A stretch of 64,000 nucleotides of DNA from a bacterium (GTDB taxonomy: Bacteria; Zixibacteria; MSB-5A5; WJJR01). The position numbers were made by a program, and so were the translations under genes. Positions 8,571-16,979 of the stretch are shown here, piece after piece. Below the pieces are notes generated by a model. That model was not told where the DNA came from, did no database searches, and saw only the letters and a program-made list of their open reading frames with translations. Location: the NCBI GenBank assembly GCA_021813505.1, contig JAKAKI010000001.1, positions 1 through 64,000 of the forward strand. Direction: 5' to 3'. The number at the start of each line of letters is the position of its first letter. Within the stretch, counting starts at the first letter, position 1.

Positions 8571-11483
8571 TCATCTTGCGGATTGCTGCATGATTCCGCT
8601 GATATACGGTACAAAAGCTGCCCAAAGGAACGGATGATCCGCGAGACCTAGGGTGCGAAGACGGGAAAGATACTGCAGTTGGGCCTCTCGAGCCGCCCGC
8701 CACAGAGGTCTGTCCAAACGGGAGTATATATCCGGCATCAATGCCGCTGTTGCGGCGTCCGGCACCTGCCACACAGATGCCAGGACATCGCGCGCACCTG
8801 CGATCGAGAACGCGCGCCGCAAACCGTACATTCCTTCGACCGAGTGGACCGCGCCCAATCCCGATTCGCACGAGGACAGGGTGACCAGTTGGGTTCCTCG
8901 GAGATCCATGTCGGTCACCTCCAGTGCCGAGAGGATCCCGTCATCGCGTTGTTGCGAGGATGGTTCATTCCCGATAATGGCCTGCCGGGCTCCGGCGAAA
9001 AGCAATCCCGATCTGAGCAGCGGGTTCATCGGGACGGACTTGCGCGTTAATTCGGGAGAGCCACTCCGACTGGATTCACAGTTTTCGCGCAGACAGAATC
9101 CATGTGTGGCCAGATGAACGATCCGATGTCCGGGAGCGCGAGATTTGAATTCCTCCTCACTGGCTTCCGCTCCGGTGAGGGCCTCGAATTCTTCACCCTG
9201 CGCTGGCCATGTCCCCTGGATCCCTGCGAGTTCCATTCTGCTTCCCGGGAGCGGTATGAGCAGGGAGTCCAGATGTCGTGAGCAACTCCCGCGCACAACA
9301 AACGGTGGCGCGGCAGCGACTTCACCGGAGCCATCACTGGCGTGGTCTGGCGCACGTTCGTTGGCGCGACTGTCGAAGTCGGGATCTCCGACGGCGAGAA
9401 GCCCGCGGCCAAACGGCTGCGCAATTGGCGGAGCAGCGAGCTGCCGGACGGCATCGAGGTGCGCCACATCATGTGTCTCCACGAGGTATTGACCTTGCCC
9501 GCTCCACAGCCCGGAGAACGAGACGGATCCGAGTTGGCCCGCCGGCGAAATCAGGAGCAGTCCTTTCCCGATGAGTTCCGGGAGGACGGGGCCGAGAACG
9601 GCATGGTACAGGGCTTCGGAGGTGTGACGAAACGCTTCGACATCCGACCCGGTGGGGAAATGAGCCTGCGACGCCACTTTCTGCATTTCACCGGCGTACG
9701 CCATGACCACGCTGTCGATGTGGCCCGGAGCCGATATCCAATACAAGCGTGTATTCTCCCGGCTGACAGCCACTATCGCGTAATCGGTCAAGCCGGTGCT
9801 GTCATCAGCGGGGAACTGGTAGTAGTCCAGGGCGAGGGCGTTTGCGGGGATCACGCTCTGCAATTGCCGCCCGGTGACTTTCCACGACTGCACCCGCCGA
9901 TTGAAGGTGGGGTCCGTACGTTCCAGCGCGTCGCTCGACTGATGGTATACCTCGTCGAGGGAATCGATCTTCATTGCATGGGCCGCCGAATCGACCAATC
10001 CACGACCGGCCAGAATGGCATCGGTCAGCGATTTTGCGGCCCACGCCCGCTGTTCACGGAGTTCGCGGCTGTGGCGGTCCTGCCGGCTCGAAATATCCTG
10101 ATGGCGCGTCAGGAGAACTTCTGAAGTCACTCCTTTGGTGCGAAGGATCAGATCAGCGGCAAAGGCGAGGTCTTGCTGTGATGGGTGGGGCGATTGCTTC
10201 AGTGCGCGGAGGGTCAGCGCGACGGCATCGGCCAGTTGGGTGGCGTACATCAAGGCGTCGTCATCGGGTACCGTCGCGATCAGCGCTTGCAGATTTTCGT
10301 AGAGGTTGCCTGCGGTTAACCTGGCCTCACGGTAAGCGTCGTCCGGGTGTCCCATCCGAAGGTATGTCTCTGCGAGCGCCTGGTGGGAGGAGGCAAGATC
10401 GGGATGACTCGAACCGAGTATTGAATCACCATAGCTGATCGCGGCACGAAAATGTTCTGCGGCGTTCTGCAACTGCCTTCGATCATACGCCAGCTTGCCG
10501 CGCTGATATAAGGACAGGTAACGAATCCGAAAGTCCGGAGGTGAGAGGCTTGCCGCTGAGGAGTCAGCCAGCACCAACAGTGAATCCGCCATAGAGAACT
10601 GTTTGAGTTCACGTTTGGTCTGTGCACCATCTATCAGGAAGGAAAGATATGCCGACCTGAGGTACCATTCAGATCTCACGGCTGAGGCAGTGTCGAAGTA
10701 TTGGTAGATCAATCCAAAGAGCGAATCAGCGGCAAGATCGTTTCCCAAGTGCGTGAGCGCGACCGCGAGGTTGTGGACCGTTCTCACTATTCCGGGGCCA
10801 TGATGACTCCTCAGGCAAGCACGCAAAGCAATCTGGGCGGCTTCGGCTGCATCGTGGTAACGAAATTGATGGAGGTACAGCGCGCCAAGGTTAATGTAGT
10901 ATAGCCCAGAATCAACCGGCAGTTTCAGTAACGAGATCTCACCGGCCTTGTGGAGCTCCCGGTCAGCGTCTGCATAGCGCCCCCTATCAATGTCAAGCAC
11001 CGCCAGGTTGTTGTAGGCAATTGCAATGTCAGGATCGTTTGGGGGCAACGTGGAGCGTTTCAGATCCAATGACCGCCGAAGCAAACTGTCAGCTTCATAA
11101 TAGCGACCTCTTCGCTGAGATAGCACTCCCAATGCGTTCAAAGTCCGTGCGTGAAGCCGCGGATTTGCCCCCGGATTCGATTCCCAAACTTTGAGGGCAT
11201 CTCGGAAGGTCTGTTCTGCCTTACTGGGATCGAGCTGGACCCGGATGAGTCCCAGTTTGGTTAACACCAGCGCCACATTGGTGTCGCGAGGACCGTAGAT
11301 TGAGTCGACAACCTTCAGCGCGGCCAAGGCGTAACTGCTGGCGGAATCCTCCCTTTGGACGGTATGAAAATGATCCGATCTTGCCAGCAGGCTGTCCCAA
11401 GATAATTCCCCGGCCCACGCTAAGTTGGTCCACAGGACGACCTGAAGTGAGATCGCGAAAAGAGGACGCCACCGCCTAGACAC
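8571..11483 (-). CDS. Exported TPR-CHAT protease (caspase-fold)
   Basis: A 970-residue protein. Starting at a GTG with GGAG 7 nt upstream gives a textbook signal peptide (MSRRWRPLFAISLQ...AWAGE). The upstream alternative at 11585 would overlap the previous gene and spoil the signal. Residues ~50-450 are tetratricopeptide repeats (for example ALNALGVLSQRRGRYYEADS). The last ~300 residues are a CHAT domain, a caspase/separase-like peptidase, with the catalytic His in VHLATHG (about His794) and Cys in TLSSCESGLG (about Cys872), then GMYGLRRAFSIAGARDVLASVW. It should act outside the cytoplasm. It is the last gene of a unit with a sigma-like and an anti-sigma-like protein (43-bp gap), so its substrate may be the anti-sigma; this is inferred. 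Confidence 0.88.
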   Translation of the reverse strand: MSRRWRPLFAISLQVVLWTNLAWAGELSWDSLLARSDHFHTVQREDSASSYALAALKVVDSIYGPRDTNVALVLTKLGLIRVQLDPSKAEQTFRDALKVWESNPGANPRLHARTLNALGVLSQRRGRYYEADSLLRRSLDLKRSTLPPNDPDIAIAYNNLAVLDIDRGRYADADRELHKAGEISLLKLPVDSGLYYINLGALYLHQFRYHDAAEAAQIALRACLRSHHGPGIVRTVHNLAVALTHLGNDLAADSLFGLIYQYFDTASAVRSEWYLRSAYLSFLIDGAQTKRELKQFSMADSLLVLADSSAASLSPPDFRIRYLSLYQRGKLAYDRRQLQNAAEHFRAAISYGDSILGSSHPDLASSHQALAETYLRMGHPDDAYREARLTAGNLYENLQALIATVPDDDALMYATQLADAVALTLRALKQSPHPSQQDLAFAADLILRTKGVTSEVLLTRHQDISSRQDRHSRELREQRAWAAKSLTDAILAGRGLVDSAAHAMKIDSLDEVYHQSSDALERTDPTFNRRVQSWKVTGRQLQSVIPANALALDYYQFPADDSTGLTDYAIVAVSRENTRLYWISAPGHIDSVVMAYAGEMQKVASQAHFPTGSDVEAFRHTSEALYHAVLGPVLPELIGKGLLLISPAGQLGSVSFSGLWSGQGQYLVETHDVAHLDAVRQLAAPPIAQPFGRGLLAVGDPDFDSRANERAPDHASDGSGEVAAAPPFVVRGSCSRHLDSLLIPLPGSRMELAGIQGTWPAQGEEFEALTGAEASEEEFKSRAPGHRIVHLATHGFCLRENCESSRSGSPELTRKSVPMNPLLRSGLLFAGARQAIIGNEPSSQQRDDGILSALEVTDMDLRGTQLVTLSSCESGLGAVHSVEGMYGLRRAFSIAGARDVLASVWQVPDAATAALMPDIYSRLDRPLWRAAREAQLQYLSRLRTLGLADHPFLWAAFVPYISGIMQQSAR

Positions 11484-11526
11484 GCGAACACTCCGCTGAA
11501 CCGCCGAAGGTGGAATCGATGAGAAG

Positions 11527-12447
11527 TCAAAACGCAAAATAGCGCACCGCCGTTGCGTGAAACTTCGAATCGTGTTCATAGACACAGGTCAGGCAGCCCC
11601 GCCGGCCCCACTCGGGATTCCAAACCAAGGTCCTTGATCCGGGATCATATTCGGTCTTACGCAGCACTCTATTCGGGAGAGACAGAACCCAGATGTGAAT
11701 TGGGGCGGTGTTCGGGATGCTCATGCCGGCCGTGGCAATTTCAACGCCAGCGGGGTTTGTCAGCGTTACCGTCTGAATGCGTGAGGAGTCCGCAGGTTCA
11801 AGACCAGCAGGCGGCTGATACACGAATTCGCCATCATCGAATCGTAAGGCGGTGCGAAAGGCCGCCACCGCGGCGTCGCGTTCACTTCCCGACGATGACT
11901 TTTCGCCGGGGCTGTTGGATCGTGTCGACATGGCGATGAGCTCTTCGGCCGGCACTACCGGCGTCACGACTGCCCACGAACCTTCGCTACGCCTCTGCTG
12001 TGGCGCACGGGCCACAAGCAGGATGACGATCAGCGCGGCAATTGCCAACGGAGCCAGAATCGGCATCTGCCATCTTCCCCACATGCGAGACCAGCCACTC
12101 TCACTCGGGGCCGGGCGTTCGTGAACTGCGGAATGACCGCCAGAAACCGACACCTGCGCCTCGACCCAATCGGGGAGCGGTAGCGGTGATGCCTCGCGTC
12201 CGGCGGTGGGGATGAGATGCTCGGATGCCACAGCGTGGTCCACTGCTTCGGCATACTCCAGGACTTTGCGGCGCAGGTCCGCCGAGTGTTCCAACGCCTC
12301 ACGTACCTGATGGCGTTCGGCCGGGTTGGCGGTTCCGAGCAGATAGCGCCGTATTACAGACTCTGATAGGGTCGGCACAGGCGCATCTGCCCCGCCCTTT
12401 TGCGATGCACGGATGAGCCGATCAAGCGATTGGTCGTCGAGACTCAT
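11527..12447 (-). CDS. Single-pass membrane anti-sigma-like protein
   Basis: A 306-residue protein. The N-terminal ~125 residues resemble the cytoplasmic part of anti-sigma factors (SESVIRRYLLGTANPAERHQ, helical, adjacent to the sigma gene), but there is no clear HxxxCxxC zinc motif. One transmembrane helix lies at about 128-146 (PILAPLAIAALIVILLV). The C-terminal ~155 residues are a predicted periplasmic beta domain with a late CLTC pair. It is transcribed between the sigma-like gene (99-bp gap) and the CHAT protease gene. Membrane-anchored inhibitors of this layout release sigma when their outer domain is cut. Role inferred from context and topology. Confidence 0.65.
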   Translation of the reverse strand: MSLDDQSLDRLIRASQKGGADAPVPTLSESVIRRYLLGTANPAERHQVREALEHSADLRRKVLEYAEAVDHAVASEHLIPTAGREASPLPLPDWVEAQVSVSGGHSAVHERPAPSESGWSRMWGRWQMPILAPLAIAALIVILLVARAPQQRRSEGSWAVVTPVVPAEELIAMSTRSNSPGEKSSSGSERDAAVAAFRTALRFDDGEFVYQPPAGLEPADSSRIQTVTLTNPAGVEIATAGMSIPNTAPIHIWVLSLPNRVLRKTEYDPGSRTLVWNPEWGRRGCLTCVYEHDSKFHATAVRYFAF

Positions 12448-12546
12448 TATCCACCCGGTCTTCCACTGAACATTCTACGACTGGCGATTCGGATTTCGGA
12501 AAGCAGGTGATGAAAACCACCTAAATGCACTCCACATGCGTGAGAT

Positions 12547-13152
12547 TTACTCAACATGGCGCTCCGTCAACAGTTGGCGCAGTTTCTCCCGGCAGTACCG
12601 AAGATCATCCGAGACTTTTTTGGCTTTGTTCTGGGGCCAGCGCAACACCCGCACCATCTCCCGTGGTTTGAATTCCTCGGCCGCCATGCGGACCAAGAGG
12701 CGGCAGTAGTGGTCCAAACGGCCGATACACTCGCGGACAATCCGCAATTTCTCTCCGCTCTCGACAGTCAGATCAGGTGAGTGCGCATCGGCGCGCGGAT
12801 TTGACGTGTAGTCATGTGGTTCATGGTCTCCCGCCGAAACGACTGTTTCGCGGTACCGGCCGAGCTCCTTCAGGTAATCCTTCGTCTTATTGAGACACAG
12901 AATGGCAAACCATCCGGCAAAAGTACCCTCCGCCTCCCGGTATTCGTTCAGCACACGGCAGTTGTCGCGGATGCAGTGAAGAACAATCCGGCTGCGAACC
13001 TCTTCCGCGTCATGCGGCTCCAACGACTTAAGCAGGCGCGGCGCCGCGGTCTCGAAGAAACCCATGGCGTACCGGTAGAACGACGCGGCACACGCAAGTG
13101 GGTCCGTTTCGATCAAATCCAAAAAGTGCGGCTGTGTGTGTGCCATTGCCAT
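12547..13152 (-). CDS. ECF-type RNA polymerase sigma factor-like protein
   Basis: A 201-residue protein with region-2-like helices (FYRYAMGFFETAAPRLLKS, EGTFAGWFAILCLNKTKDYLKE) and a C-terminal helical region (REMVRVLRWPQNKAKKVSDDLRYCREKLR) in place of a region-4 helix-turn-helix. Such divergent ECF sigmas bind core polymerase and target promoters and are usually held by a co-encoded membrane anti-sigma, as here. The ATG at 13152 follows weak ribosome-binding sequence; GTG at 13185 or ATG at 13146 are alternatives. First gene of the sigma/anti-sigma/CHAT unit. Confidence 0.72.
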   Translation of the reverse strand: MAMAHTQPHFLDLIETDPLACAASFYRYAMGFFETAAPRLLKSLEPHDAEEVRSRIVLHCIRDNCRVLNEYREAEGTFAGWFAILCLNKTKDYLKELGRYRETVVSAGDHEPHDYTSNPRADAHSPDLTVESGEKLRIVRECIGRLDHYCRLLVRMAAEEFKPREMVRVLRWPQNKAKKVSDDLRYCREKLRQLLTERHVE

Positions 13153-13185
13153 GATGTCGATGCCGCGTCCGCGTCGAGCGGACAC

Positions 13186-13927
13186 GTGATGCCAACTTCA
13201 GGAAAAGAGCGTCCGCCAACGCCTCGTGTCAAGGTATGTGCCTGGTATTGCAGGTTAACGGCAGGCGACCGTCCGAATTCCCTGGCCGCAGTCGTTGTGA
13301 CTTGTAAGGGAGTGAGGGCTCCCCGGTCGGATAGTATGTGTGTCGGCGTTGCGCCAATGATCCGTGTCGTGCTCACCAACGGCCGGCCCACACCCTCCGG
13401 GACCGGTGCCGGCCGTTGGCTCGCTCCCGGGGGGCGCGCTGAAGGAGCCAGGGGGGGGAGTGGAGACCCCGAACGCAAGAGATTGCTTCGGCGCAAAGAG
13501 CCGCGCCTCGCAATGACACAGTCATGGAATCGGCGGTGTGAAACGTCATTGCGAGGAACGTCCCCGCCGAAGGCGGGGGGAGTATGGAATCGGCGGTGTG
13601 AAACGTCATTGCGAGGAACGTCCCCGCCGAAGGCGGGGGGAGTGACGAAGCAATCTCCCACTCTCCGGATGGAAGGACTTCGTTTGAGGGGTTTCTCAAC
13701 ACGCCCCAAGGTCGGGATTTTGACTGCACGTCGAATCTGGGAAGAGACGATTGATGATGTCCACGCGAGTCTTACGCCTGGGGGAACAGGCAAGCCGTGA
13801 CGGTGCGCAAGTGTCGTCATGCGCAAAACCCGGTGGCGGAGTGTGCTTCCGCCGCCGGGGAGATGCTGATCAGAGCACCGTTTCATATATGGGGTCGCAC
13901 CGCAAGCCGATTCGTCATCATTGATAC
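13186..13927. other. Long intergenic space with dispersed repeats
   Basis: About 740 bp between divergent transcription units. It holds the repeat cluster at 13474-13662 and the promoter at 13928-13955 follows. A 328-codon plus frame across it is antisense to the sigma gene and reads repeat DNA (twice CETSLRGTSPPKAGG), so it is not taken as a gene. Confidence 0.5.
13474..13662. repeat. REP-like dispersed repeats with exact 60-bp tandem duplication
   Basis: Units built on CATTGCGAGG...CGAAGCAATCTCCC, which flank a small palindrome (CCCCGCCGAAGGCGGGG). Within it 13524-13583 is repeated as 13584-13643 at the same 60-bp period, apparently without a mismatch. Related copies occur at 51131-51370 and 62228-62262 in this window, so this is a genome-wide palindromic family. 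Confidence 0.8.
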
Positions 13928-13955
13928 TTGACAAATACTCCCAGGATGGTATCTT
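13928..13955 (+). promoter_or_regulatory. Promoter of the first dockerin module
   Basis: TTGACA (13928-13933), a 16-bp spacer and TATCTT (13950-13955), about 100 bp before the start codon at 14057. The -35 box is a perfect sigma-70 consensus. Confidence 0.6.
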
Positions 13956-14056
13956 AACATGCGAAGTAGGTGCCTGAGCCACCAGGCATTCAAGAATTAC
14001 CGCAAAATCTGTCTGTTCGGTTTTCCGGGCAGACCAGAATTCAAAGGAGGATTGGC

Positions 14057-15010
14057 ATGTCCAATCGCGTTTGTTCTGCGATCGTCATGGTCGTCGGCAT
14101 ATTAATCGCCGCGACCGCATCGGTTTCCGCCGCCGTCCCCACGCGGATGACAGTCCAGGGGAAGCTCACCAACGCCGCCGGTGATCCCGTACCGGCAGGG
14201 ATCAAGAGCTTCACCTTCAAGATCTACGATGCCGCAGCGGGCGGGATGGAAGTCTGGCCTGCCGGACCGGGAGAAGTGCAACCTCTGAGCACTGATGCCG
14301 ACGGGCTTTGGACCGCCGAGGTTGGCGCAGTGGTGGCTCTTACTGATCCCGTATTTTCTGGTGACACGCGCTGGCTGGAGGTGACGGTGAATGACGGCGT
14401 CAATCCAGCGGAGACACTGCCACGGATCAAGCTCAACACCAGTCCGTATACGTTCCGGTCAGAACAAAGCAATAATGCGGCCAACGCGGGCAATGCCGAC
14501 AATTTGGGTGGCCTGCCCCCTTCGGGGTATGCGCTAAACGTGCACACGCATGACGCGGCGACAGTGACGGACGAACCGGGGATCGCGTCGAGGGCCGTAT
14601 CAAGTCTCATCTTCCTTCCACAAGGAGCCACGACAATGCAGGATCTGGTTACCTGCACACTGACGATCGCGCAAGCCGGGTACATCCATGTCCAGGCGCG
14701 ATGCGGTATGACGGCCTATGGCACGACCGGTGCCAACCGAGGGTTCTTTCAGGTGGATGAGACGGCAGGCGGCTCAGAAGATCCTTTGCACTACGTGTTT
14801 GTAGGCGACCCTGCGCATGTCAACACCGGAGGCGCCTATGGTCATTCCGTATATGTCGACCGCATCTACAGCAAACCGGCGGGTGCCTATGTGTTCCGGT
14901 TAGAGGCGGTTGCTCTGCCCTCAAACGGGTCCGGCGCAACGACTCAGATTGACAACGCTGTCATCACAGCAGCCTTCTACCCGAAAGCCTACGGCACGGT
15001 CGCACCGTAG
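14057..15010 (+). CDS. Exported protein of duplicated module, copy 1
   Basis: A 317-residue secreted protein. The signal peptide ends ...SVSAA, then comes VPTRMTVQGKLTNAAGDPVP, a beta-sandwich opening with FTFKIYDAAAGG, typical of large families of surface proteins in uncultured bacteria. Residues ~30-160 are almost identical to the protein at 16980-17930; the C-terminal half differs in sequence but keeps the plan (FFQVDETAGG, AYVFRLEA, ITAAFYPKAYG). AAAGGAGG lies 6 nt before the ATG. The dockerin protein gene follows 13 bp downstream, so the two are co-expressed. No enzymatic motif; probably cell-surface or structural. Confidence 0.75.
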   Translation: MSNRVCSAIVMVVGILIAATASVSAAVPTRMTVQGKLTNAAGDPVPAGIKSFTFKIYDAAAGGMEVWPAGPGEVQPLSTDADGLWTAEVGAVVALTDPVFSGDTRWLEVTVNDGVNPAETLPRIKLNTSPYTFRSEQSNNAANAGNADNLGGLPPSGYALNVHTHDAATVTDEPGIASRAVSSLIFLPQGATTMQDLVTCTLTIAQAGYIHVQARCGMTAYGTTGANRGFFQVDETAGGSEDPLHYVFVGDPAHVNTGGAYGHSVYVDRIYSKPAGAYVFRLEAVALPSNGSGATTQIDNAVITAAFYPKAYGTVAP

Positions 15011-15023
15011 AGAGGAGACAGGC

Positions 15024-15482
15024 ATGAAACAACTGCTGATTACCCTCCTCGGACTGCTGCTCCTCCCCATAGCGGCGCTGGCCGGGTCGAACTACAATCT
15101 TAACTGGTATATCGTGGACGGCGGCGGCGACAACGCGGCAGCGTCCGCGAGTTTCAAGATGGGAGTGTCCGCGGCGCAGTCGGCGGCCGGCGAAGTGTCG
15201 TCGCCGTCGTTCCGCCTGAAGATGGGATTCTGGTACGGCGCGCACACATGCCACTGCCTGCACCAGGGGGATATCACCGGCGACGCGGCAATCGACGTGT
15301 TTGACGTCATTGGCGAGATCGGAATCGCCTTCAGTGGCGAGCCGGATCCACAGGATCCCGCATGCCCGAAGACCCGCGGCGACGTCGACAACAACGGCGT
15401 CACCGACGTCTTCGACGTGATCTACCTGATCGCCACTTCGTTCAGCGGCGGGCCGGGTCCGGTGAATCCGTGCGGTGGGTAG
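15024..15482 (+). CDS. Dockerin-type repeat exported protein, copy 1
   Basis: A 152-residue protein: signal peptide (LLITLLGLLLLPIAALAG), a short beta region (YNLNWYIVDGGGDNAAAS, FRLKMGFWYGAHTCHCLHQ), then two dockerin-like calcium loops, GDITGDAAIDVFDVIGEI and GDVDNNGVTDVFDVIYLI. Dockerin type I repeats bind cohesins in cellulosomes, but in FCB-group bacteria such C-terminal repeats are common on secreted proteins without known cohesins. The stop codon TAG at 15480-15482 lies at the very edge of the 139-bp repeat element, so the element may supply it. Ribosome binding site GAGGAGACAGGC. Confidence 0.8.
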   Translation: MKQLLITLLGLLLLPIAALAGSNYNLNWYIVDGGGDNAAASASFKMGVSAAQSAAGEVSSPSFRLKMGFWYGAHTCHCLHQGDITGDAAIDVFDVIGEIGIAFSGEPDPQDPACPKTRGDVDNNGVTDVFDVIYLIATSFSGGPGPVNPCGG

Positions 15483-15617
15483 GGTGCGTTATTAACGCAC
15501 CATTTTGGCGACCGGGCACGATGGCGGTTGTTGATGAAACGGGGAGGTCTCAGGGATACGTTCCGGACGGGGCGAGGCAGTTGTGCTATCGCGAGGGTAG
15601 GTGCGTCAATGACGCAC
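15479..15617. repeat. REPIN-like 139-bp element, copy 1
   Basis: Two palindromes, GGTGCGTTATTAACGCACC near the left end and GGTGCGTCAATGACGCACC at the right end, enclose about 90 bp of conserved non-coding DNA. Copy 2 (16760-16898) has the same length and roughly 90% identity. This matches the plan of REPIN elements, short non-autonomous repeats mobilised in trans by RAYT (IS200-like) transposases; no RAYT gene is in the window. Confidence 0.75.
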
Positions 15618-15642
15618 CTGCTGCTCGTCTTGAGGAGCTGAC

Positions 15643-16542
15643 ATGAAAGAAGGTAGTTCGAACCCAAGTAGTTCGGAGTTCCTCAGGGATTCGCTTCTGG
15701 ACGCCTATGTTGCCGCTATGAAGCGCAGCCGATGGGCTCTGCTGACGTCAACGCTGCTCGCCGCCATGCTGGTGACCACGGTCCTCCTCCAAGAGTGGGG
15801 CTTCATGCGGAACCAACTCGAGGGGCTTCTCGCAAATCGTGTGGCGCAGAAGACACCGTCTGCGGAACGGCTGGACACGCTGGCACACTGGACAGGTTAC
15901 TTGCTTGCAAACCGGGAATCCGCTGGATTGCAGGCACAGACGCTCCGGGATTCACTGAACAGGTTGTCCAAGAAGTGGTGGCACCGCCGCGAAACCGACA
16001 ACACGCTGGCTGCTCGATACATTGGCGACCGCCACGTCCCGCTGCTCGGGCTCGATGCCCCGGAGGCGGATTATCCGACGTTGTTGAGCATCATGCTTGC
16101 CGTGCTAATGGTCGTGGTTGCACTGAATGCGAGAGCGATCTATGGTCAGGTTCAGCGGCTGACAGACCTTCGCCAGAATCCGCATGTTCCCCCAGAAGTG
16201 ATTCGAGTGCATTTCACCTTTACGGGCCTGCCCAGCGACCACCTTCCCGACGACGGCCGCACTAACCTCACCCGGCGGATCGAATACGCAGCGTACGCGC
16301 TACCGGCAGCGGCGATCCTAATCGCCTCGGCCATCCACCTCGGCATGCCCCAAGTGGAGCGGTGGCTCGATCACCAGTACTATTTTGGCTCCAAGGCGGC
16401 AATCGTGCTTCTGGTGATCGTTCATTCTGTCTGCTTTATCGTCGCTGTGCTTTCAGCGATGTCTGCCACTTCGCGGTCGCGCGCTACTGATTGGCTGTTA
16501 CATGATGCGGAAATGGCTGAGAGAATCGGGATGAACGCATGA
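15643..16542 (+). CDS. Membrane protein of unknown function, four predicted TM helices
   Basis: A 299-residue protein with hydrophobic segments at about 30-50, 146-165, 218-238 and 256-280. Between the first two is a ~95-residue polar region (AERLDTLAHWTGYLLANRES, SLNRLSKKWWHRRE) that would lie outside the membrane. No family was recognised. GAGGAG precedes the ATG. The stop overlaps the start of the next small gene (ATGA), so the two are translationally coupled. The gene sits between two copies of the dockerin module, inside the duplicated region. Confidence 0.7.
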   Translation: MKEGSSNPSSSEFLRDSLLDAYVAAMKRSRWALLTSTLLAAMLVTTVLLQEWGFMRNQLEGLLANRVAQKTPSAERLDTLAHWTGYLLANRESAGLQAQTLRDSLNRLSKKWWHRRETDNTLAARYIGDRHVPLLGLDAPEADYPTLLSIMLAVLMVVVALNARAIYGQVQRLTDLRQNPHVPPEVIRVHFTFTGLPSDHLPDDGRTNLTRRIEYAAYALPAAAILIASAIHLGMPQVERWLDHQYYFGSKAAIVLLVIVHSVCFIVAVLSAMSATSRSRATDWLLHDAEMAERIGMNA

Positions 16543-16763
16543 GGAAGTTCGGCATAGCCCTCATACTCCTGGCGACGGTTGTTTGCGTTGCCGAAGTGCG
16601 CGCCCAGTGCGACTGCCCGAATCCCGGCAATCCAGATGCTGATGGCGTCTTGGACGTGTCTGATCTTGTCGCAATCCGTAACCGCGCGTTCAATGACACG
16701 ACTTGCGTTACTGATCCCTTGTGCCCTGTCGAGCGGTGTGATTTCAACGCAGACAGTGGGTAG
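16539..16763 (+). pseudogene. Truncated dockerin-type exported protein
   Basis: Signal peptide (MRKFGIALILLATVVCVAEVRAQ), then one complete dockerin loop (NPDADGVLDVSDLVAIRNRAF) and the opening of a second (VERCDFNADSG), where the frame ends in TAG. That point is exactly the left end of the 139-bp repeat (16760). A normal member would continue through a full second calcium loop, so the element truncated the gene. Translational coupling to the upstream membrane-protein gene is intact, so a 74-residue product may still be made. Confidence 0.6.
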
Positions 16764-16898
16764 GGTGCGTGGTTCACGCACCACTTCTGCGACCGGGCAC
16801 GATGGCGGTTGTTGATGAAACAGGGAGGTCCCAGGGATACGTTCCGGACGGGGCGAAGCAGTCGTGCTATCGCGAGGGTAGGTGCGTCGATGACGCAC
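16760..16898. repeat. REPIN-like 139-bp element, copy 2
   Basis: Left palindrome GGTGCGTGGTTCACGCACC (imperfect), right palindrome GGTGCGTCGATGACGCAC, same spacing and core as copy 1 (15479-15617). It disrupts the dockerin gene at 16539-16763. Confidence 0.75.
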
Positions 16899-16979
16899 GA
16901 GCTCAAGATGATCTGGAACAAATGATAAACGAAAGTTGCGGATTGCGAATTCTCTCACCCATGTTTGAGGAGGCCCACC

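Noticed and set aside
13474-13662. Possible CRISPR array
   Set aside because: Only two adjacent identical 60-bp units with no distinct spacers and no cas genes; it is a tandem duplication of a REP-like repeat.
15479-16921. Short open frames across the 139-bp repeat (for example RARSPKWCVNNAPY on the minus strand)
   Set aside because: They are translations of repeat DNA, present in both copies by descent, without start signals.
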